A stretch of DNA of 64,000 nt from Undaria pinnatifida (GCA_012845835.1 JABAKD010000013.1:12855701-12919700); one strand, 5' to 3'; positions 35,601 to 45,010 are shown, counted from the first letter of the stretch. Notes: a model not told the origin generated them from the letters alone. Numbers and translations are program-made.

Positions 35601-38600
35601 CTCACCACACTTTCCACGTATTTTCATGCACGTATTGTCATACACGTCGTGTGTCGATGTAACCCAATAGCCTTCGCAATCCAGCGCACGAGTATCAAGT
35701 GGTTGGGCCGGATCCTGTGATGTAATCGTAAAATCCCATTGAACGTACCTGGTACGTATTACAGCAGTAGTAGCACAAGCTGTTTTGTTTCTAGGACGTT
35801 GCTGCGCCGTGTCTTCCCTGGTGGACAGGCGGTGGTTGTGGGCGGACGTCGTGGAACCACGTATGAAACAATTTTTTTTTTCGTTCGGAATCACTATAAA
35901 AAACGCACGATGTGATTGGAATATCATACCATGCACGTTTTTTTTTCTTGTCTAGGACACGAAATAGCGCGATGTGATTTGTTGTCTAGCTCAAGGCCGT
36001 GGTGCTGAAGCACAGAACACTGCATGTGGCTTGTCGAGCGTTTGCTGCGTCGTTCCTCCCTGGCGGGCATACGGCGGGCCTGAGAAGTGGTGACGGACGA
36101 CATTGAACCGAATACTACACGCAGTTGTTTACTTCGGCGACACTGCCAAATAGCACGATTTGGTTCGAATACCGTACGTAATTTTTCAGTTCGGGGACAC
36201 TAAATAGCACGATGAGGTTTGTCGAGGCATCATGGCGTGAGCGACATCACAGAAAGTACGGGCATATGTCATGGCACGATGCGAGCTATCGCACTAAACC
36301 CTGTGGGGTTTTTGTTGATGTCGTTGAAAGTATGCGCTACTTTTTTCTTGCTTTTTTTCACACACACATCTACTTTCCAGCTTCTGGACAAGCCTTGGTC
36401 ACAGGTGTCGCCCCTTCTCCTCCCCGGTTCTTGCATTTGTTTTTTATCGCGCATAGGGTTCAGCAATCCCACTGCTCGTCGATTTTTCATAAAGTGTTGC
36501 TGACTCACGCTCTCGCGCTTTCCGCGAGTCAATTTGTGCACAAAGAAAAAGTCCCCACGAATTTATACGAGTATGCACTCGGGGGGATTCGAACTCACGA
36601 AACTGACCTATACCAGGTTCAAGGATAACCTTATACGCCACCGGAGCGACCCGCTATATAGCACGGACCATGTTTTTTTTTAGCATTGTACGAATGGCAA
36701 GAACTTGTTTTCGAGCATGTGCCACGCCGCTTCTTTCCTGCCGGACAGGCGGCGGGCCTGGAAGTGGTGGCGGACGTGATGGAGTCGCAGTGCCTACTCA
36801 TCGTGGGGAAAGAGACTAAGCATCGAGCGCTTGTCGACCTCATTGTCCGACGCATCGAGGGGTACATCACGGCAGAAAAGTGAGCAGGCGTTTTTTGAAG
36901 GGATTGCTGGGATGCATGGCGGTAGAAAAAGTGAGAGGCGTTTTTTTTTTTCTTGTCGGGGTAACGGGCAGGACAGCGCGATGCTCTGTTGCAGAATGCT
37001 CCGAGCACCTCCTCCCCACTATTTTTGTACGATGCGTCTTGAATGCTGTAGCAGTACCATCACCACTCGCATCGGTATGCACGCGTACACCTGGTAGGTA
37101 GCGTGGTTTGAGTGGTGAGGATTTCCAGTCGGTAGGCGTTTTGCTACAAGGGGTACGTTTGGTGAGGTCACGCGCGCAGGTGGTGTAGCTTTTACCCGTG
37201 CACCGGGTTTACTCTGGCGTATACCCGCCCCCGTCGCCGTCGTCGTCGTCATCTGGCCTACGCACGCTCCAACCCTCACACTCACGCACCAAGTTTTGTT
37301 GTTGGCGCCTTCGCAGATGAGGCAACGTTGACTTGTGTCACGTCTACACGTTATTTGGTCGTGCCGTGTTCTTGTTGTTTTTTCCCATGTACAGTTTCGA
37401 AACCGTGCCCTGTTTCTTCACGCGGCCAAGAATGAATTGCCTGAAGCCAGGCGGGCGTCCTTTACACGTGACTAGGTTTTTATTGGTACCTGGCACACCG
37501 CTCCCCTCATTCCTTCCTGCCTTCGCACTATTTTCCCTCCTACACCGTGGCTCTCTTCTCATCCCCCCTCCCTCCCTCCCTCCCTCCCTCCCTCCTTCCC
37601 TCCCCCATGTGTGACGCGGGAACCGTGATTGCTGCGCTTTACCGCGTTGGCGTTATCAACAGGCACGTGATGGTGTCGTACAACGTTACGAAGGCGAACC
37701 TGGAAGCGACGAAGAAGGTGCGCATCACGTACATACAGCAGCTGCAGTTTTCGAAACGTTACGCGCGCGCGAACTCTTTCTTGAGGAATGCATTTGAAGG
37801 AAAAAAAATGTTTTCTTCTTGTAATGTTTATTTCGAAGAGGCTTTTTTTCTCAAAGGCGTTTTCCTACCCCCCCCCCCCCCTCCCCCTTCGGCCTCCTTG
37901 TCGCTCTATTGCGTTTCCGACAGCTGCTGAACCTCAATTTTCCCTTTTTGCTGTCTGAGTAACTCACGTTTTTTTTTCAATCCTTCGCGGAATGGTAAAA
38001 ACTGAAGTTTTAGCTCGCCACGCTTCCACGTACTTCGCTTGCTTGCGCGAACTGTGGCTGATCAGCGCTCGATACGAACGCCTCACGTCGCGCAAGTCGT
38101 GCCGCCTAGGACCGGGCGGCACGAGCGGCTTGTTCCAACGCGAAGGACGCTCCGAGGTCTCGTTCCCGTTACCAGGCGCCTAGCACTGTACTCAAATTTC
38201 CAAACTCCGTCGGACCCCTGTATAAACTCAAGCCCAAAATAATGGTTGCGATTCGGGACAAGCTCTTCGCACGGGTTTCCGCGCCCATCAGTTGACGCGG
38301 CAAAAACCACCGCAAATGTGCAAACCCAAGCCCGAATAATTGTCGTGAGTCACCCGACAATTTTATTCGCACGGGTTCCGCCCCTGCCAATTGACGCGGC
38401 AAAAGCCACCACAACTGTGCGAAGGTGTGGGTCGACCGTTACATGATGTCAGGCGAGCATGGTCGCGAGGGGGACGTGCCGGGCTGCGATCAGTGCGGCT
38501 GGTGGACGAGAGAGTTAGTTGTCGTTCGCGGAGATCAACAGATGATTGAGCGATTGTCGTTTAGACGTGTGCCGTACGTGGGGTCGCGTGTAAATCGACC

Positions 38601-40762
38601 GGTGCATGATGCCTGCCGCATGATGATGCCGCTTACACGAGCGTGGTCGAGGGGGTGTGGTTAGTGGCCGAGATACGTTTTCGCGGGCATCAATAGATGC
38701 CTAGCGATAGGCGCCAGTTGCTATACGTGGGGCCGTTGATCGACCGGTGCATGATACCTGCAGCGTGAGGTCACACGAGCGTGGTTGAGGGGGGTACTTA
38801 CAGGACGCGATCAGCGCAACCACTGGCCGAGAGAATCGCACGCGGGAGCTAATAGACGCCCGGTGCTTGTGTTTGGGAAGGTGTCGGTCGACCATGCCAG
38901 GCGCATTATGCCACACGAACGTGGTCGAGAAGGGCGTTATTGGCTGTGGTCAGCGCGATTCCTGGCGGAGAAACTCGTGCGCGGGGCTCAATAAGAAGCC
39001 TAGTGCATGGCTCTTTGCCTACGCTAAACGTGGAGGTCGTGTAGAGGTCGACCGGTGCGTGATGCCTGCCGCATGATGCCACTTACACGAGCGTTTTTCC
39101 CAGAGGGCGTTGGTAGGCCGTGATCAGTGCGACAAGTCATGCCGGGAGAGTCGTGGGTGAATTACTGAACCCCTTTGAGACCCCATCTATAACCACCTGG
39201 TATTAACGGGAAATTGTGGTATTTTGCAACCCCCTTCCAACGGTGCTCCATCTCGAAAGGGATGCGTGGTCAATGGTCAACTGACTAAGGCAAGCAACAA
39301 ATGAGTACGCCCCCCCTCCGTCCCCCGTCCCCCTAGACCTAACCGCCCCCCCCCGCCGCCGCCACCCATGAAGGAAGCACGTGCGGCATGTGCTAATATC
39401 ATCGTGCCGCACGCCGGGTGTTGTACGTCGCCCTACGATACACGCCGGGCGCATGCATATCTTACCCCAGCAGCCGAGCTGCTTCTTGCAGTGGCCGGTA
39501 CTGAAAGCGTCATTGTGTTGGACAATTTTTGCCGACTCTTGAGTCCAAGAAGCGTTTGATGGCTGGGCTTGCCGTGGGTCATAACCCGACACGCGGACAC
39601 GCGGGTCAGGTCGGGAGGTTTTTAAATAATCGCGGATCAGGTCGGGTCGGGTCGGTTCGGGCCTGGAGGTGTTCGAAATTTCCCGGGTCGGGTCGGGTAG
39701 GGTCAGGAGGTTTCCAAATCTCATGGATCGGGCCGGGTGGGTCGCCATGACCCGGCCTGACCCGTGGAAATGCCTCTGGGTAATAGATACCTGCTGTAGC
39801 GTTAGGCGAAAAGTGCTAGGCTGCAAAGCGCTGAGCGATAGGAGCAAGGCGTGTCGTGTGCTTGGCGTCAACGCGCCCGAGCGCCGCCTTGCCGCCTTCT
39901 CCCCTCCCTTCGAGGCAGGTCTCGCAGCCAAACGACCTCCCGGAACGAACGATCGTGGCGTGACAACTGGGTGTCGGTGTTCGTGGTGCCGACAGAAACA
40001 GCGTCGTACGAGGGGGCGTTGGTATTGTACGGCCAACGCAGCTTGTAGCCGAGACGCGAACACGTTTATACAGATCAAGAGCAACAACGCAAAGCCGGCT
40101 CTGCGGCTATCGTTATGTTGACCACCACGTTAATCGCAGAAACAACAGCGATTCTGCGACTAACGTTGCGCTAGTCGCGGCTGTGGTGGGAAAGCGGTGT
40201 TGTTGTGATGATGGGCAGCTTGTCCTAGCGTGGGTTGGCAGTCCTCAACCCATTCCATCGCGCAAAAGTTACAGAAGCGGTTTTGTTGCGACGATGGGCA
40301 GCCTGTCCGCGCGGGGATCGGTATTTCTTATCCCATTCCATCGCGGATGGCATGCAAAAATCCCGGGTGTGCACCCGGGTGCGCACGCCGCTCCCCGTAA
40401 GTATCACTCTGTCTTCTATTGGTTAGTTTGAAACCTTGCAAGTTCTCGCGCCGCCGCCCCTCTTCTTTTTCGGTTTTCGTTCCAACCTCGCATAGCAGTC
40501 CTGTTCTGCGTTGCCTCCGGCGTGGAAACTGTTGGCCGACGCGTTCGACAGCCGGAAGCACCTCCCCTCCCTTTCAACCTTTGCTCCGCAGGTGGCGCCA
40601 GGAAAGCGGTCTCCCACGGTGTGCCAGCTCGACATGGAGGATTGGGTTGCCGTGCAGTCTCTAATTTTGAAGAAGGGCTCCAGCCGCGTTATGGACGAAC
40701 TTCGTGCGTGTGGCGCGATGGACATTCTGCTATTTTCGCTGCACAACACGCTCATCTGCTGA
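23486..40762 (+). CDS. hisG: ATP phosphoribosyltransferase, long form, 7 exons
   Basis: Catalyses the first step of histidine synthesis: ATP plus PRPP to phosphoribosyl-ATP. Exons 23486-23614, 32744-32911, 33507-33663, 35122-35216, 36749-36879, 37663-37717 and 40592-40762 join without a frame break into 301 residues plus TGA, the usual length of long-form HisG. Every intron is GT-AG. Seen in order: PKKGRLYD (N-terminal substrate-binding start), VGEGNVDIGITGLD, LGFGKCKL, and the signature E-x5-G-LADAVVDLVETGTTM with the PRPP loop ETGTT. C-terminal motifs RRIEGYITA, APGKRSPTV and DILLFSLHN belong to the ACT-like histidine-binding domain, so feedback inhibition by histidine is expected. Introns are 9,129, 595, 1,458, 1,532, 783 and 2,874 bp and full of repeats. 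No transit peptide follows the chosen ATG; an in-frame TGA lies upstream at 23457, but AG at 23466-23467 could be a splice acceptor, so a further 5' exon is possible. Confidence 0.97.
23725..23842 (+). mobile_element. R2 3' half in hisG intron 1
   Basis: Begins ACCTTGGGTTGTGTGTGTG, passes through GGAGCCTGTCCTGTGACCAC and ends GTGAGAACAACAACAACAAC. A 5'-truncated R2 copy about 110 bp after exon 1. Confidence 0.8.
24132..24217 (+). pseudogene. Decayed copy of hisG exon 1
   Basis: Reads GLPKKGRLYDHCMM, LAGVGMDDRR: the last 25 codons of exon 1 with one codon lost and a few substitutions. The donor after CGTCGG reads GATGAGC where exon 1 has GTGAGT, so the splice site is dead. It lies about 600 bp downstream of exon 1 in intron 1. 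Confidence 0.9.
24938..25215 (-). mobile_element. R2 SINE-like element, near full length
   Basis: Short GTT run, TTCTCACATTAATTCGCATA, GGCTCCAGTCACTCTGGAGC, then a body matching 7540-7815 to about 25215 (shared TATCACAGCTGACGCAATTC, ATCGGGAGTCAGTCTACGAT). Tail is on the minus strand. In hisG intron 1. Confidence 0.8.
25216..25720. repeat. Duplicated segment before the 48-bp array
   Basis: Two copies of about 180 bp (near 25365-25545 and 25553-25700) share CCTGAATATTATTGAAAAA, GTCATTGGTCGATACGAGTT and GGCCGTCGTCACCCGCTGCC. No gene seen. Confidence 0.75.
25725..26050. repeat. 48-bp minisatellite open on both strands
   Basis: About seven units of 48 bp, each with TTGTCTGCAGGCAAGTACTC and TTTTGAAATCCTGCGCAAAT. 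As 48 is a multiple of three, plus and minus frames stay open, giving 16-residue repeats (LSAGKYSFEILRKY on plus, ADKYLRRISNECLP on minus). Units alternate between two subtypes (GTACTCTTTT and ACACTCGTTT), so the higher unit is about 96 bp. It lies inside hisG intron 1. A coding role is not supported: no family match and no splice context. Confidence 0.85.
26470..26755. repeat. R8 tandem repeat, ~107-bp unit
   Basis: Three units share CCCCTTTAGAGCCCCCAAA, ACTTCAAGTAAATTTGTCCC and AAAAAGGGTTTCCAGCAGTG. Related single copies occur at 30035-30175 and 34955-35010. Confidence 0.8.
27040..27480. repeat. ~180-bp direct duplication in hisG intron 1
   Basis: GGTCGGTTTTAGGAACGATC to GACTAGACGGC appears at about 27115-27270 and again at 27300-27452, nearly identical, with a weaker third partial copy around it (GGCACTTTCAGCCCTTGAC at 27042). 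Confidence 0.85.
27640..27770 (+). repeat. R3 element
   Basis: GTCGCCGACCTATATCCTTA, then CACACAGCTTGCAAAGATGA and CTCACAGCTGGAGTGTATTT: the long form of R3, in the opposite orientation to 17115-17330. Confidence 0.7.
28013..28250 (+). pseudogene. Decayed copy of hisG exon 2 with its intron flank
   Basis: Matches 32660-32850. The shared intron part has TTTCCTTTCCG and a G-rich stretch. The acceptor GCGCAG|CCCGAGCG is kept. The exon part reads PERLGVDRCGDRLFNGVF then PPAISRCIRGWDEG against PERVDIAQCSELPVTLVF and LPAHDIAMFVGEGN in exon 2. It loses similarity after about 28240, where R5 sequence starts, and has no donor. It lies about 4.6 kb upstream of the true exon. Confidence 0.85.
28250..28460 (+). 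repeat. R5 dispersed element
   Basis: CATGCATGGTCGTAGTGGTA, GACCCTCGCATACCTACCAT, CCGACCAGGCAGACGTTGCT and on to GAACCGCTTGTGAGGCG. The right part matches 22620-22760 in reverse. Confidence 0.6.
28461..30030. other. hisG intron 1, no gene; R3 copy
   Basis: No exon seen. It holds an R3 copy at 29465-29530 (GCTTGCGAGATGAGTGTCGA ... GCACAGCTGACGTCC), close to that at 4797. Confidence 0.5.
30035..30175. repeat. R8 repeat, two units
   Basis: CCCTATACTAACTTCGAGTA and AAAAGGGTTTCCAGTTGTGA, in two units. Same family as 26470-26755. Confidence 0.75.
30176..31955. other. hisG intron 1, no gene recognised
   Basis: C- and G-rich runs at 30208-30238, 30446-30466 and 31015-31038. No exon or RNA gene seen. 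Confidence 0.45.
31960..32175. repeat. ~60-bp tandem repeat (R9-type)
   Basis: Three to four units of CTGGAAACCTTTTTTTT, GCTAAATGACGGAGCTCCTT and AACGCCNTTTTACAAC. The ACGGAGCTCCTTAACG core is shared with the R9 copies near 44.9, 55.1, 55.4 and 60.3 kb. Confidence 0.75.
32405..32645 (-). repeat. R3 element, three tandem cores
   Basis: CAGCTGTGAGTTCGAT and GAGTTCGACGAAGTTAGGGT with CTTTGCAAG repeat three times at about 32413, 32497 and 32571. It ends about 100 bp before hisG exon 2. Confidence 0.7.
32744..32911 (+). CDS. hisG: hisG exon 2
   Basis: 56 codons, acceptor GCGCACAG, donor ATG|GTGAGT, phase 0 at both ends. Carries LPAHDIAMFVGEGNVDIG and ITGLDVV. Confidence 0.96.
33085..33500 (+). 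repeat. Array of copied exon-3 acceptors
   Basis: The 3' splice site and first ~35 bases of hisG exon 3 are repeated upstream of it with 112-126 bp spacing. Copies start near 33098 (GAGCTGTAATTGGGCG), 33209 (truncated), 33269 (TATTGGGCTTCGGCAAGTGT) and 33395. The last has an intact TTTAG|GAGCTGGGGTTCGGCAAG. Each copy is followed by CACGGCCCTAAACAACCCC-type C-rich intron, so none continues as exon 3. Confidence 0.9.
33507..33663 (+). CDS. hisG: hisG exon 3
   Basis: 52 codons plus one base; acceptor CTTTAG, donor CCCACCA|GTGAGT. Reads ELGFGKCKLCVQAPVSAG then KRIVTSFPSVCKTFF, the conserved region after the first lobe. Confidence 0.96.
33680..33835. repeat. Compound GTT/GTG/GCT microsatellite
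   Basis: Imperfect trinucleotide run starting about 20 bp after the exon 3 donor. Its homopolymer frames are not genes. Confidence 0.9.
33890..34150. repeat. R5 and R4 elements with poly-G
   Basis: GCCATGCATGGTTATAGCCT and CAACGACCAGACAGC (R5), G runs, then GTACTCATTGGTTGCTTACC, TTGACTATTGACCACGCATC and CCGTTCGAGACGA (R4). Confidence 0.65.
34151..34735. other. hisG intron 3, GGT-rich, no exon
   Basis: A GGT/GTG-rich low-complexity stretch at 34200-34400. No coding exon recognised. Confidence 0.5.
34740..35070. repeat. R5 piece, G24 and C26 homopolymers before exon 4
   Basis: R5 fragment (ATGCACGGCGGAAGTCTGTC ... TTTTCACCGACCAG), a G run at about 34822-34846, an R8 fragment near 34960-35010, and a C run at about 35045-35070 that ends about 50 bp before exon 4. 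Confidence 0.75.
35122..35216 (+). CDS. hisG: hisG exon 4
   Basis: Two bases plus 31 codons; acceptor AAAACAG, donor ATGAAG|GTCTGC (weak but GT). Together with exon 3 it makes TKIKYVSGSVEAACGLG and LADAVVDLVETGTTMK, the HisG signature and PRPP loop. Confidence 0.96.
35800..36115 (+). pseudogene. Two decayed copies of hisG exon 5 start
   Basis: At about 35800-35865, CGTTGCTGCGCCGTGTCTTC, TGGTGGACAG|GCGGTGGTTG and GGCGGACGTCGTGGA. At about 36040-36110, GCTGCGTCGTTCCTCCCTGG, GGGCATACGGCGGGCCTGAG and GTGACGGACGACATTGA. Both match the acceptor and first ~45 bases of exon 5 (36720-36790). The first keeps AG but loses the frame; the second has lost AG. Intervening sequence (AAATAGCGCGATGTGATTTG) is also repeated. 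Confidence 0.85.
36345..36652 (-). mobile_element. R1 SINE in hisG intron 4
   Basis: Minus-strand copy: T-rich left end, CTTTCCAGCTTCTGGACAAG, then head at the right with ACCAGGTTCAAGGATAACCT and GGGGGATTCGAACTCACGAA (complement of a GGTTCGAATCC-like B box). It stops about 100 bp before exon 5. No clear target-site duplication. Confidence 0.85.
36749..36879 (+). CDS. hisG: hisG exon 5
   Basis: 43 codons plus two bases; acceptor CCGGACAG, donor GCAGAAAA|GTGAGC. Reads AAGLEVVADVMESQCLLIV then KHRALVDLIVRRIEGYITAE. Confidence 0.96.
36895..36950 (+). repeat. Copy of the exon-5 donor region
   Basis: GCATGGCGGTAGAAAAAGTG and AGAGGCGTTTTTTTTT repeat the end of exon 5 and its 5' splice site (CATCACGGCAGAAAAGTGAG and CAGGCGTTTTTTG) about 50 bp downstream. 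Confidence 0.8.
37557..37606. repeat. (CCCT)n pyrimidine tract before exon 6
   Basis: About ten CCCT/CCTC units some 60 bp before the exon 6 acceptor. It may act as or replace a polypyrimidine tract. Confidence 0.85.
37663..37717 (+). CDS. hisG: hisG exon 6
   Basis: 55 bp; acceptor TATCAACAG, donor ACGAAGAAG|GTGCGC. The first G completes the Lys codon begun by AA at the end of exon 5. Reads HVMVSYNVTKANLEATKK. Confidence 0.93.
38410..39175. repeat. ~150-bp tandem repeat in hisG intron 6
   Basis: Five or so diverged units share GTCGACCGGTGCATGATGCC, ACACGAGCGTGGTCGAG and GATCAGCGCGAC / AGAGANTCGCGCGCGG-type stretches. Confidence 0.75.
39225..39325 (-). repeat. R4 element
   Basis: Complement of R4: TCTCGAAAGGGATGCGTGGT, CAATGGTCAACTGACTAAGG and CAAGCAACAAATGAGTACGC, followed by a C run. 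Confidence 0.75.
39580..39785. repeat. GGGTCGGGTC-type minisatellite
   Basis: Dense GGGTCGGGT / GACCCG repeats mixed with TTTAAATAATCGCGGATCAG. Related sequence lies near 3250-3450 and 54780-54960. Confidence 0.75.
40190..40360. repeat. ~90-bp direct duplication before hisG exon 7
   Basis: TTGTTGTGATGATGGGCAGC ... CCCATTCCATCGCG occurs twice, about 88 bp apart. Confidence 0.75.
40592..40762 (+). CDS. hisG: hisG exon 7 (last)
   Basis: 56 codons plus TGA; acceptor GCTCCGCAG, phase 0. Reads VAPGKRSPTVCQLDMEDWVA then RACGAMDILLFSLHNTLIC, the typical C-terminus of long-form HisG. Confidence 0.96.
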   Translation: MAPGKRSPTVCQLDMEDWVAVQSLILKKGSSRVMDELRACGAMDILLFSLHNTLIC

Positions 40763-43700
40763 TCAGCTCAGCTCGGCCCGAGATTTTGGTTGCGCAGGGT
40801 TGGGTTGGTTTGGTTGGTCGAGTTGGGGTGCGTTAGCACGGGTGGGTGGGTGGCTTGGGTCTGAGAGGGAGAGAGAGAGCGGAGCGGAGGCAGATGTGCG
40901 TGCACCGCCTGCGCTACGCTGTGCCGCGCTTGCGTGCATATACCTGCCTATTTTTGAAGCTCGATGCTCCTTTTCTTGATGTGGCCGCACGGGGAAGGGG
41001 GAGGGTTGGGGGCGTACTAAATAACCACCCTCGAAATCGTGACGCAATCCGGTAATTATCCGTTTTTTTCCGGGGGGGGGAGGGGGGCTACGTACTACGT
41101 GCGACCATGCTCCAACATAAGGTGATTCGTCAAATACCCTCATTTTTTTCCCGTGCTAATTTGTTTTGGTGTACAATAAGGAGTACGAGCGCAGGGACTC
41201 GTGGCTTTTGTCTTGATTGCCACAGGTGAAAACGGTGTACAGAGCCAGTGCAGTAAACCCCTTGGCTTTATTTGGAGGGGAGGAAACCCTCCCTGGACCT
41301 TGAATAGGGGAGGAAACACGCCCCCTAGACCTTGAATAGCACTAATCTATCACACATCGATCAGATCACATCCCTATCCATGATCTGCATGGCCTATAAT
41401 GTATACCATGTTGCCCGGTGAGAGCCCGTTGACCTGACTGATTTAGCACATGTCTCTTGGGTAGGATTTGCGCTTCACAGATCCTGGGTAGCGTCTAGAT
41501 TATCTTAATCGTGATGTGCCCGATGCTGCGATTTTTGTCTAGCGTGGCGTCGCTAGGTTAGGTGAGGTTTGAAGAGACTTTGGTAATGGTGTTCGTGCAG
41601 ACGCTATCGAAAACAGAGTGGTATAGTCAGAAAGAAAATCGGTGCTTCGTCCCCCCGCACACACTTAACGTGGGACCTAGAACCGGGAGCGGCAGCAGCA
41701 GGGGAAGCAGCAGAAGCAGCAGCATATTGTCGCGTTTGAGGTGTTGATTTCGTTGAAATCAACCGAGCAATTGATGGAAAAGCTCAAGCAATCATGGTGA
41801 AGTTAGGGGAAATGGATAGTAAATTTCCAGCATTTATGACGAAGTTTAGGGGCAGTGAAGAGTCAGCGACAGTGGTATTCACCCCCCTTTGCGGTTTGTC
41901 AAATTGGAAGCACCCCATCTCTGCGACATCAAACAAGGAAAAATCTTGGCATGCTTTGCTTATTCGGACGAGGGGTTTGGATTTTGTTTCTTGTCCCCGA
42001 CCATCCTCGCCCGTTTGGTTCGCGCTCATAGCTGGTGTCTACGTAGCATGGTACCAAGTCACGAAACAGTAGCAGCGGGATGTTGCAGATTTTCGATTTT
42101 TCCGAACGTTTTTGTGGGACACGGCCGGCGTCATTAGGCCTTTTGTCACCGATGTATTTCGTTGAATTTTGAAGGCGCGGTTAGGAGCGGTGGAATGGGG
42201 ATGTCGACAAAATTTGCGCTTTAGCCTCATGCTGTCGGAATATTCTTGAAACTTTCTTCCGTTGGCTAAAAAATTGCGCCGCTTCCGAGGACCCTTCTCT
42301 GCTCGTTTTCGATTCCGGAGTTCTAAGCTCGACAATTGGTTGTTTTTTTGTGTACACAGCTTGATTGCTTTCTGTAAAAGCGATAACTGCGGGTTATTAA
42401 CGACACAATCTCACCGATACAACGCGGTAATTGCCGGAAATTAACGAGATCATTTCATAGATACTCGTATCCTTCGTAACCTCGTAGCAATAGTTGCTGG
42501 AAGTTAACGAGGTAACTTCACGGATAGTGTCAATTGCCGGTATTCAACGAGGTAATCCCAAGGATAGTTTGAATAGTGGTTGGCGATTCGCCCTCTGCGG
42601 GATACTTGCCTCGCTGTAGATGTTTTGTGGCCTTGCGCTTTGGGAAGAATGCACGATGGCAATAGGTTGTGAGCCTCGGTAATGTATGAGCTTCTTACGG
42701 AAAAGGTATGGGAGTTGCAGCACCGCAATACCCCGAGCGGTGCGATTTTTGTCAGACGGTTTAGCCGCGAGAACCTTCGCGCTGTTAAGACACGGTTTTT
42801 GCTTGCAAAGATGGGAAGGCTTGCGCTGTTTGGTGGACAATGGTGTGGTCTCCACCGTATTTGAGGCGTGCTCGCTCGTATTTATCAACTTGACTGCTTT
42901 TCAAGATCTGCGTTTTTATGAGAATATAGTCTTACCATTTTTTCGATGCGTGCGTCGCTGGCATTTCGTAAACCAACAGCTTTTTCAAGAACTACGTTTT
43001 GTTTTTGGCTTACTTTCGTATAGTTTTAGGCTTGGTCTTGGAGGGGGTCGAATGCCAGTGTACTACAGTATAGCTTCTATCAGCTGATGGTGGTAGGTGA
43101 TGTTATGCCCCCTTGAATATATATATATATATATATTTAATTAAGGACGTCCGCGCGCCTGGCGTGATTTCGTGGGCACTACTTGCTGGCGAATGATGGT
43201 CCGGTTGGATTTCTGCACGGACGGGTAGACAGCAGCATATCGTCCTGTCGTGGTTCCGCGTTAGAGGCGCGCTATGGTACGGGCCCCCAGTTTAGTGCGA
43301 TGAAAACCGCTTGCCACGACTTCGTCGTAACAGTATCGCACTATGCCGGAACAGTGCGAGGTCCTAGTTTACGGCGGGTATTAAATGGCATCTGGCAAGG
43401 CACCGCATCAATCAGGGACCACGACTATAATGTACATGCGTTGAAAAGAAGGCACGGGAGGAGATGAAAGACGAGCGTTTTTGCGCACGCTGCTTTGGTA
43501 AAAGCGACGGCGCATGTTTCAGACCAAAAACGCAGAGCTGGCTGCCGTGCTGCGATTAGTTGTTGCCGTCGTTACTTGTTTTCAGTCGATGGCGACGGCC
43601 TCGGGTGTTCAACATTTTCAAAGATGCTCGCGAATTTTCCGACGTAACTAGGAGATACTTCCTATTAATAGAGCCTCGCCTGTATACGTCGTGCAGATAC

Positions 43701-44385
43701 CCAGTGACATCCCTTGGCACCGGGGTCTTGAGTTTTTTTAGAAAGGTTTGAGCCCCGAAAAGGCGTCTACCGGTCCTGCAATAAAGAGTGCGTGCGTGTT
43801 GATTCACAAAAGCTCCAAACCTTCGCTTCTCTTCCTTCATACTTCGAAGTATTATCTCTGGCAATTCCGCTTCTACCGCCACCAACGCGCGGTCAGCTCT
43901 CGCCTTTTTAATGCATCACCTTGTACTTCTTTCATCCACCGCCGCAACTAAAAGCCAACTCTATAAAAGGACACGCAAGGTGACTGAACAAGTCGGCGCG
44001 CAGTAGGATTAAGAACGAATGGGTTGATCGACGTAGCGCACCAACCGGTATTGGTTCCTGATGCTGTAGTTTCTTCAATCTGGACAGAAAGTTGAAGTCA
44101 CGCTTTCTCACGTCCAAATCTGAAGCACCTCGCAAGTAGTCTCTTAGCCCTTTCTCTCCTTCCCGGAGCAATGCCGGCGCACATGCGGTGCCTTGTGTTC
44201 ATGTACAATTGTGCCTCACGAGTTAACACGGTTGTTGGTCTCACATTGACTCATCGCCAGTACCCATGAGTAGTCTGGCGAGATACGACACAAGCTCTGA
44301 GGTCACAAAGGAGGCAGAGAAAATACGTTGTACACATGTAGTCTAAGGAGAGGAGGTTTGTTTGTGTGTTTTATGAAAAATATAT
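40763..44385. other. No gene recognised; small repeats
   Basis: Downstream of hisG. It holds a diverged ~65-bp tandem repeat at 42380-42560 (AATTGCCGGAAATTAACGAG type) and an (AT)n run at 43114-43137. A minus-strand frame of 109 residues at 43885-43556 has ordinary composition but matches nothing I know. Confidence 0.4.
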
Positions 44386-44389
44386 CAAG

Positions 44390-44465
44390 GACGTCAGCCG
44401 TGAGTTCGACGAATTTCAGGTCAATACTCATCTTTGCAAGCTGCGTTGTTGGTACTTGTAATATA
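44390..44465 (-). repeat. R3 element
   Basis: GACGTCAGCCGTGAGTTCGA ... TACTCATCTTTGCAAGCTGC, the complement of the core at 4797 and 29465. Confidence 0.7.
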
Positions 44466-44879
44466 CTATATGGGTGAGTTTTTATTGGGAGGGGTCCTAT
44501 TTTTTGTCCACTAGACTATAATGGTAAGTTTGTTTTGTATATCGCTGCTTCGGGATTTTCGAAGTTTCGGGTAATCTCCAAGCTGAGCTCGGAGGCGAGA
44601 AGGACTAAGCAACGGGACATCTATTTTAAGAAGCAATCAATGCAGTAAGAAAAGCAGGCAGATACTTGTAGGAATACAAGAAATCCTGGAGCCGGTTTAC
44701 TGAAGTTAGTGTAGAACACACCCTCTCCCAGATAAGAAGTCCAGCCGGGGTCGATATTTCTGTTTTTTGCATTTAATAGGTGTCCTGTACTGTACAAGAC
44801 AAGCTGTCGCCAATCCCGCAGATACGTGGTCGCCAGGGGGCATCCTGGGTACATCGCCGGGTTTTCTAGGTGGATGGAT

Positions 44880-45010
44880 ATGGATCTTGGGCAAGTGCTA
44901 CGATAGAGGTATACCTTTTTTTGGCTATTTTGTTTTCTGAATGACGGGGCTCTGTAACCCAAAATCGTCGGAGAAAAAATAAATAATAGGCCATTTTTTA
45001 TTTGCATGAT
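44880..45010. repeat. R9 dispersed repeat
   Basis: CTACGATAGAGGTATACCTT, TTTTTTGGCTATTTTGTTTT and CTGAATGACGGGGCTCTGTA. Same family as 55085-55410, 60265-60320 and the 31.96-kb array. Confidence 0.65.

Noticed and set aside
43556-43885. 109-residue minus-strand frame with ordinary composition
   Set aside because: No family recognised, no splice partners seen; not enough to call a gene.
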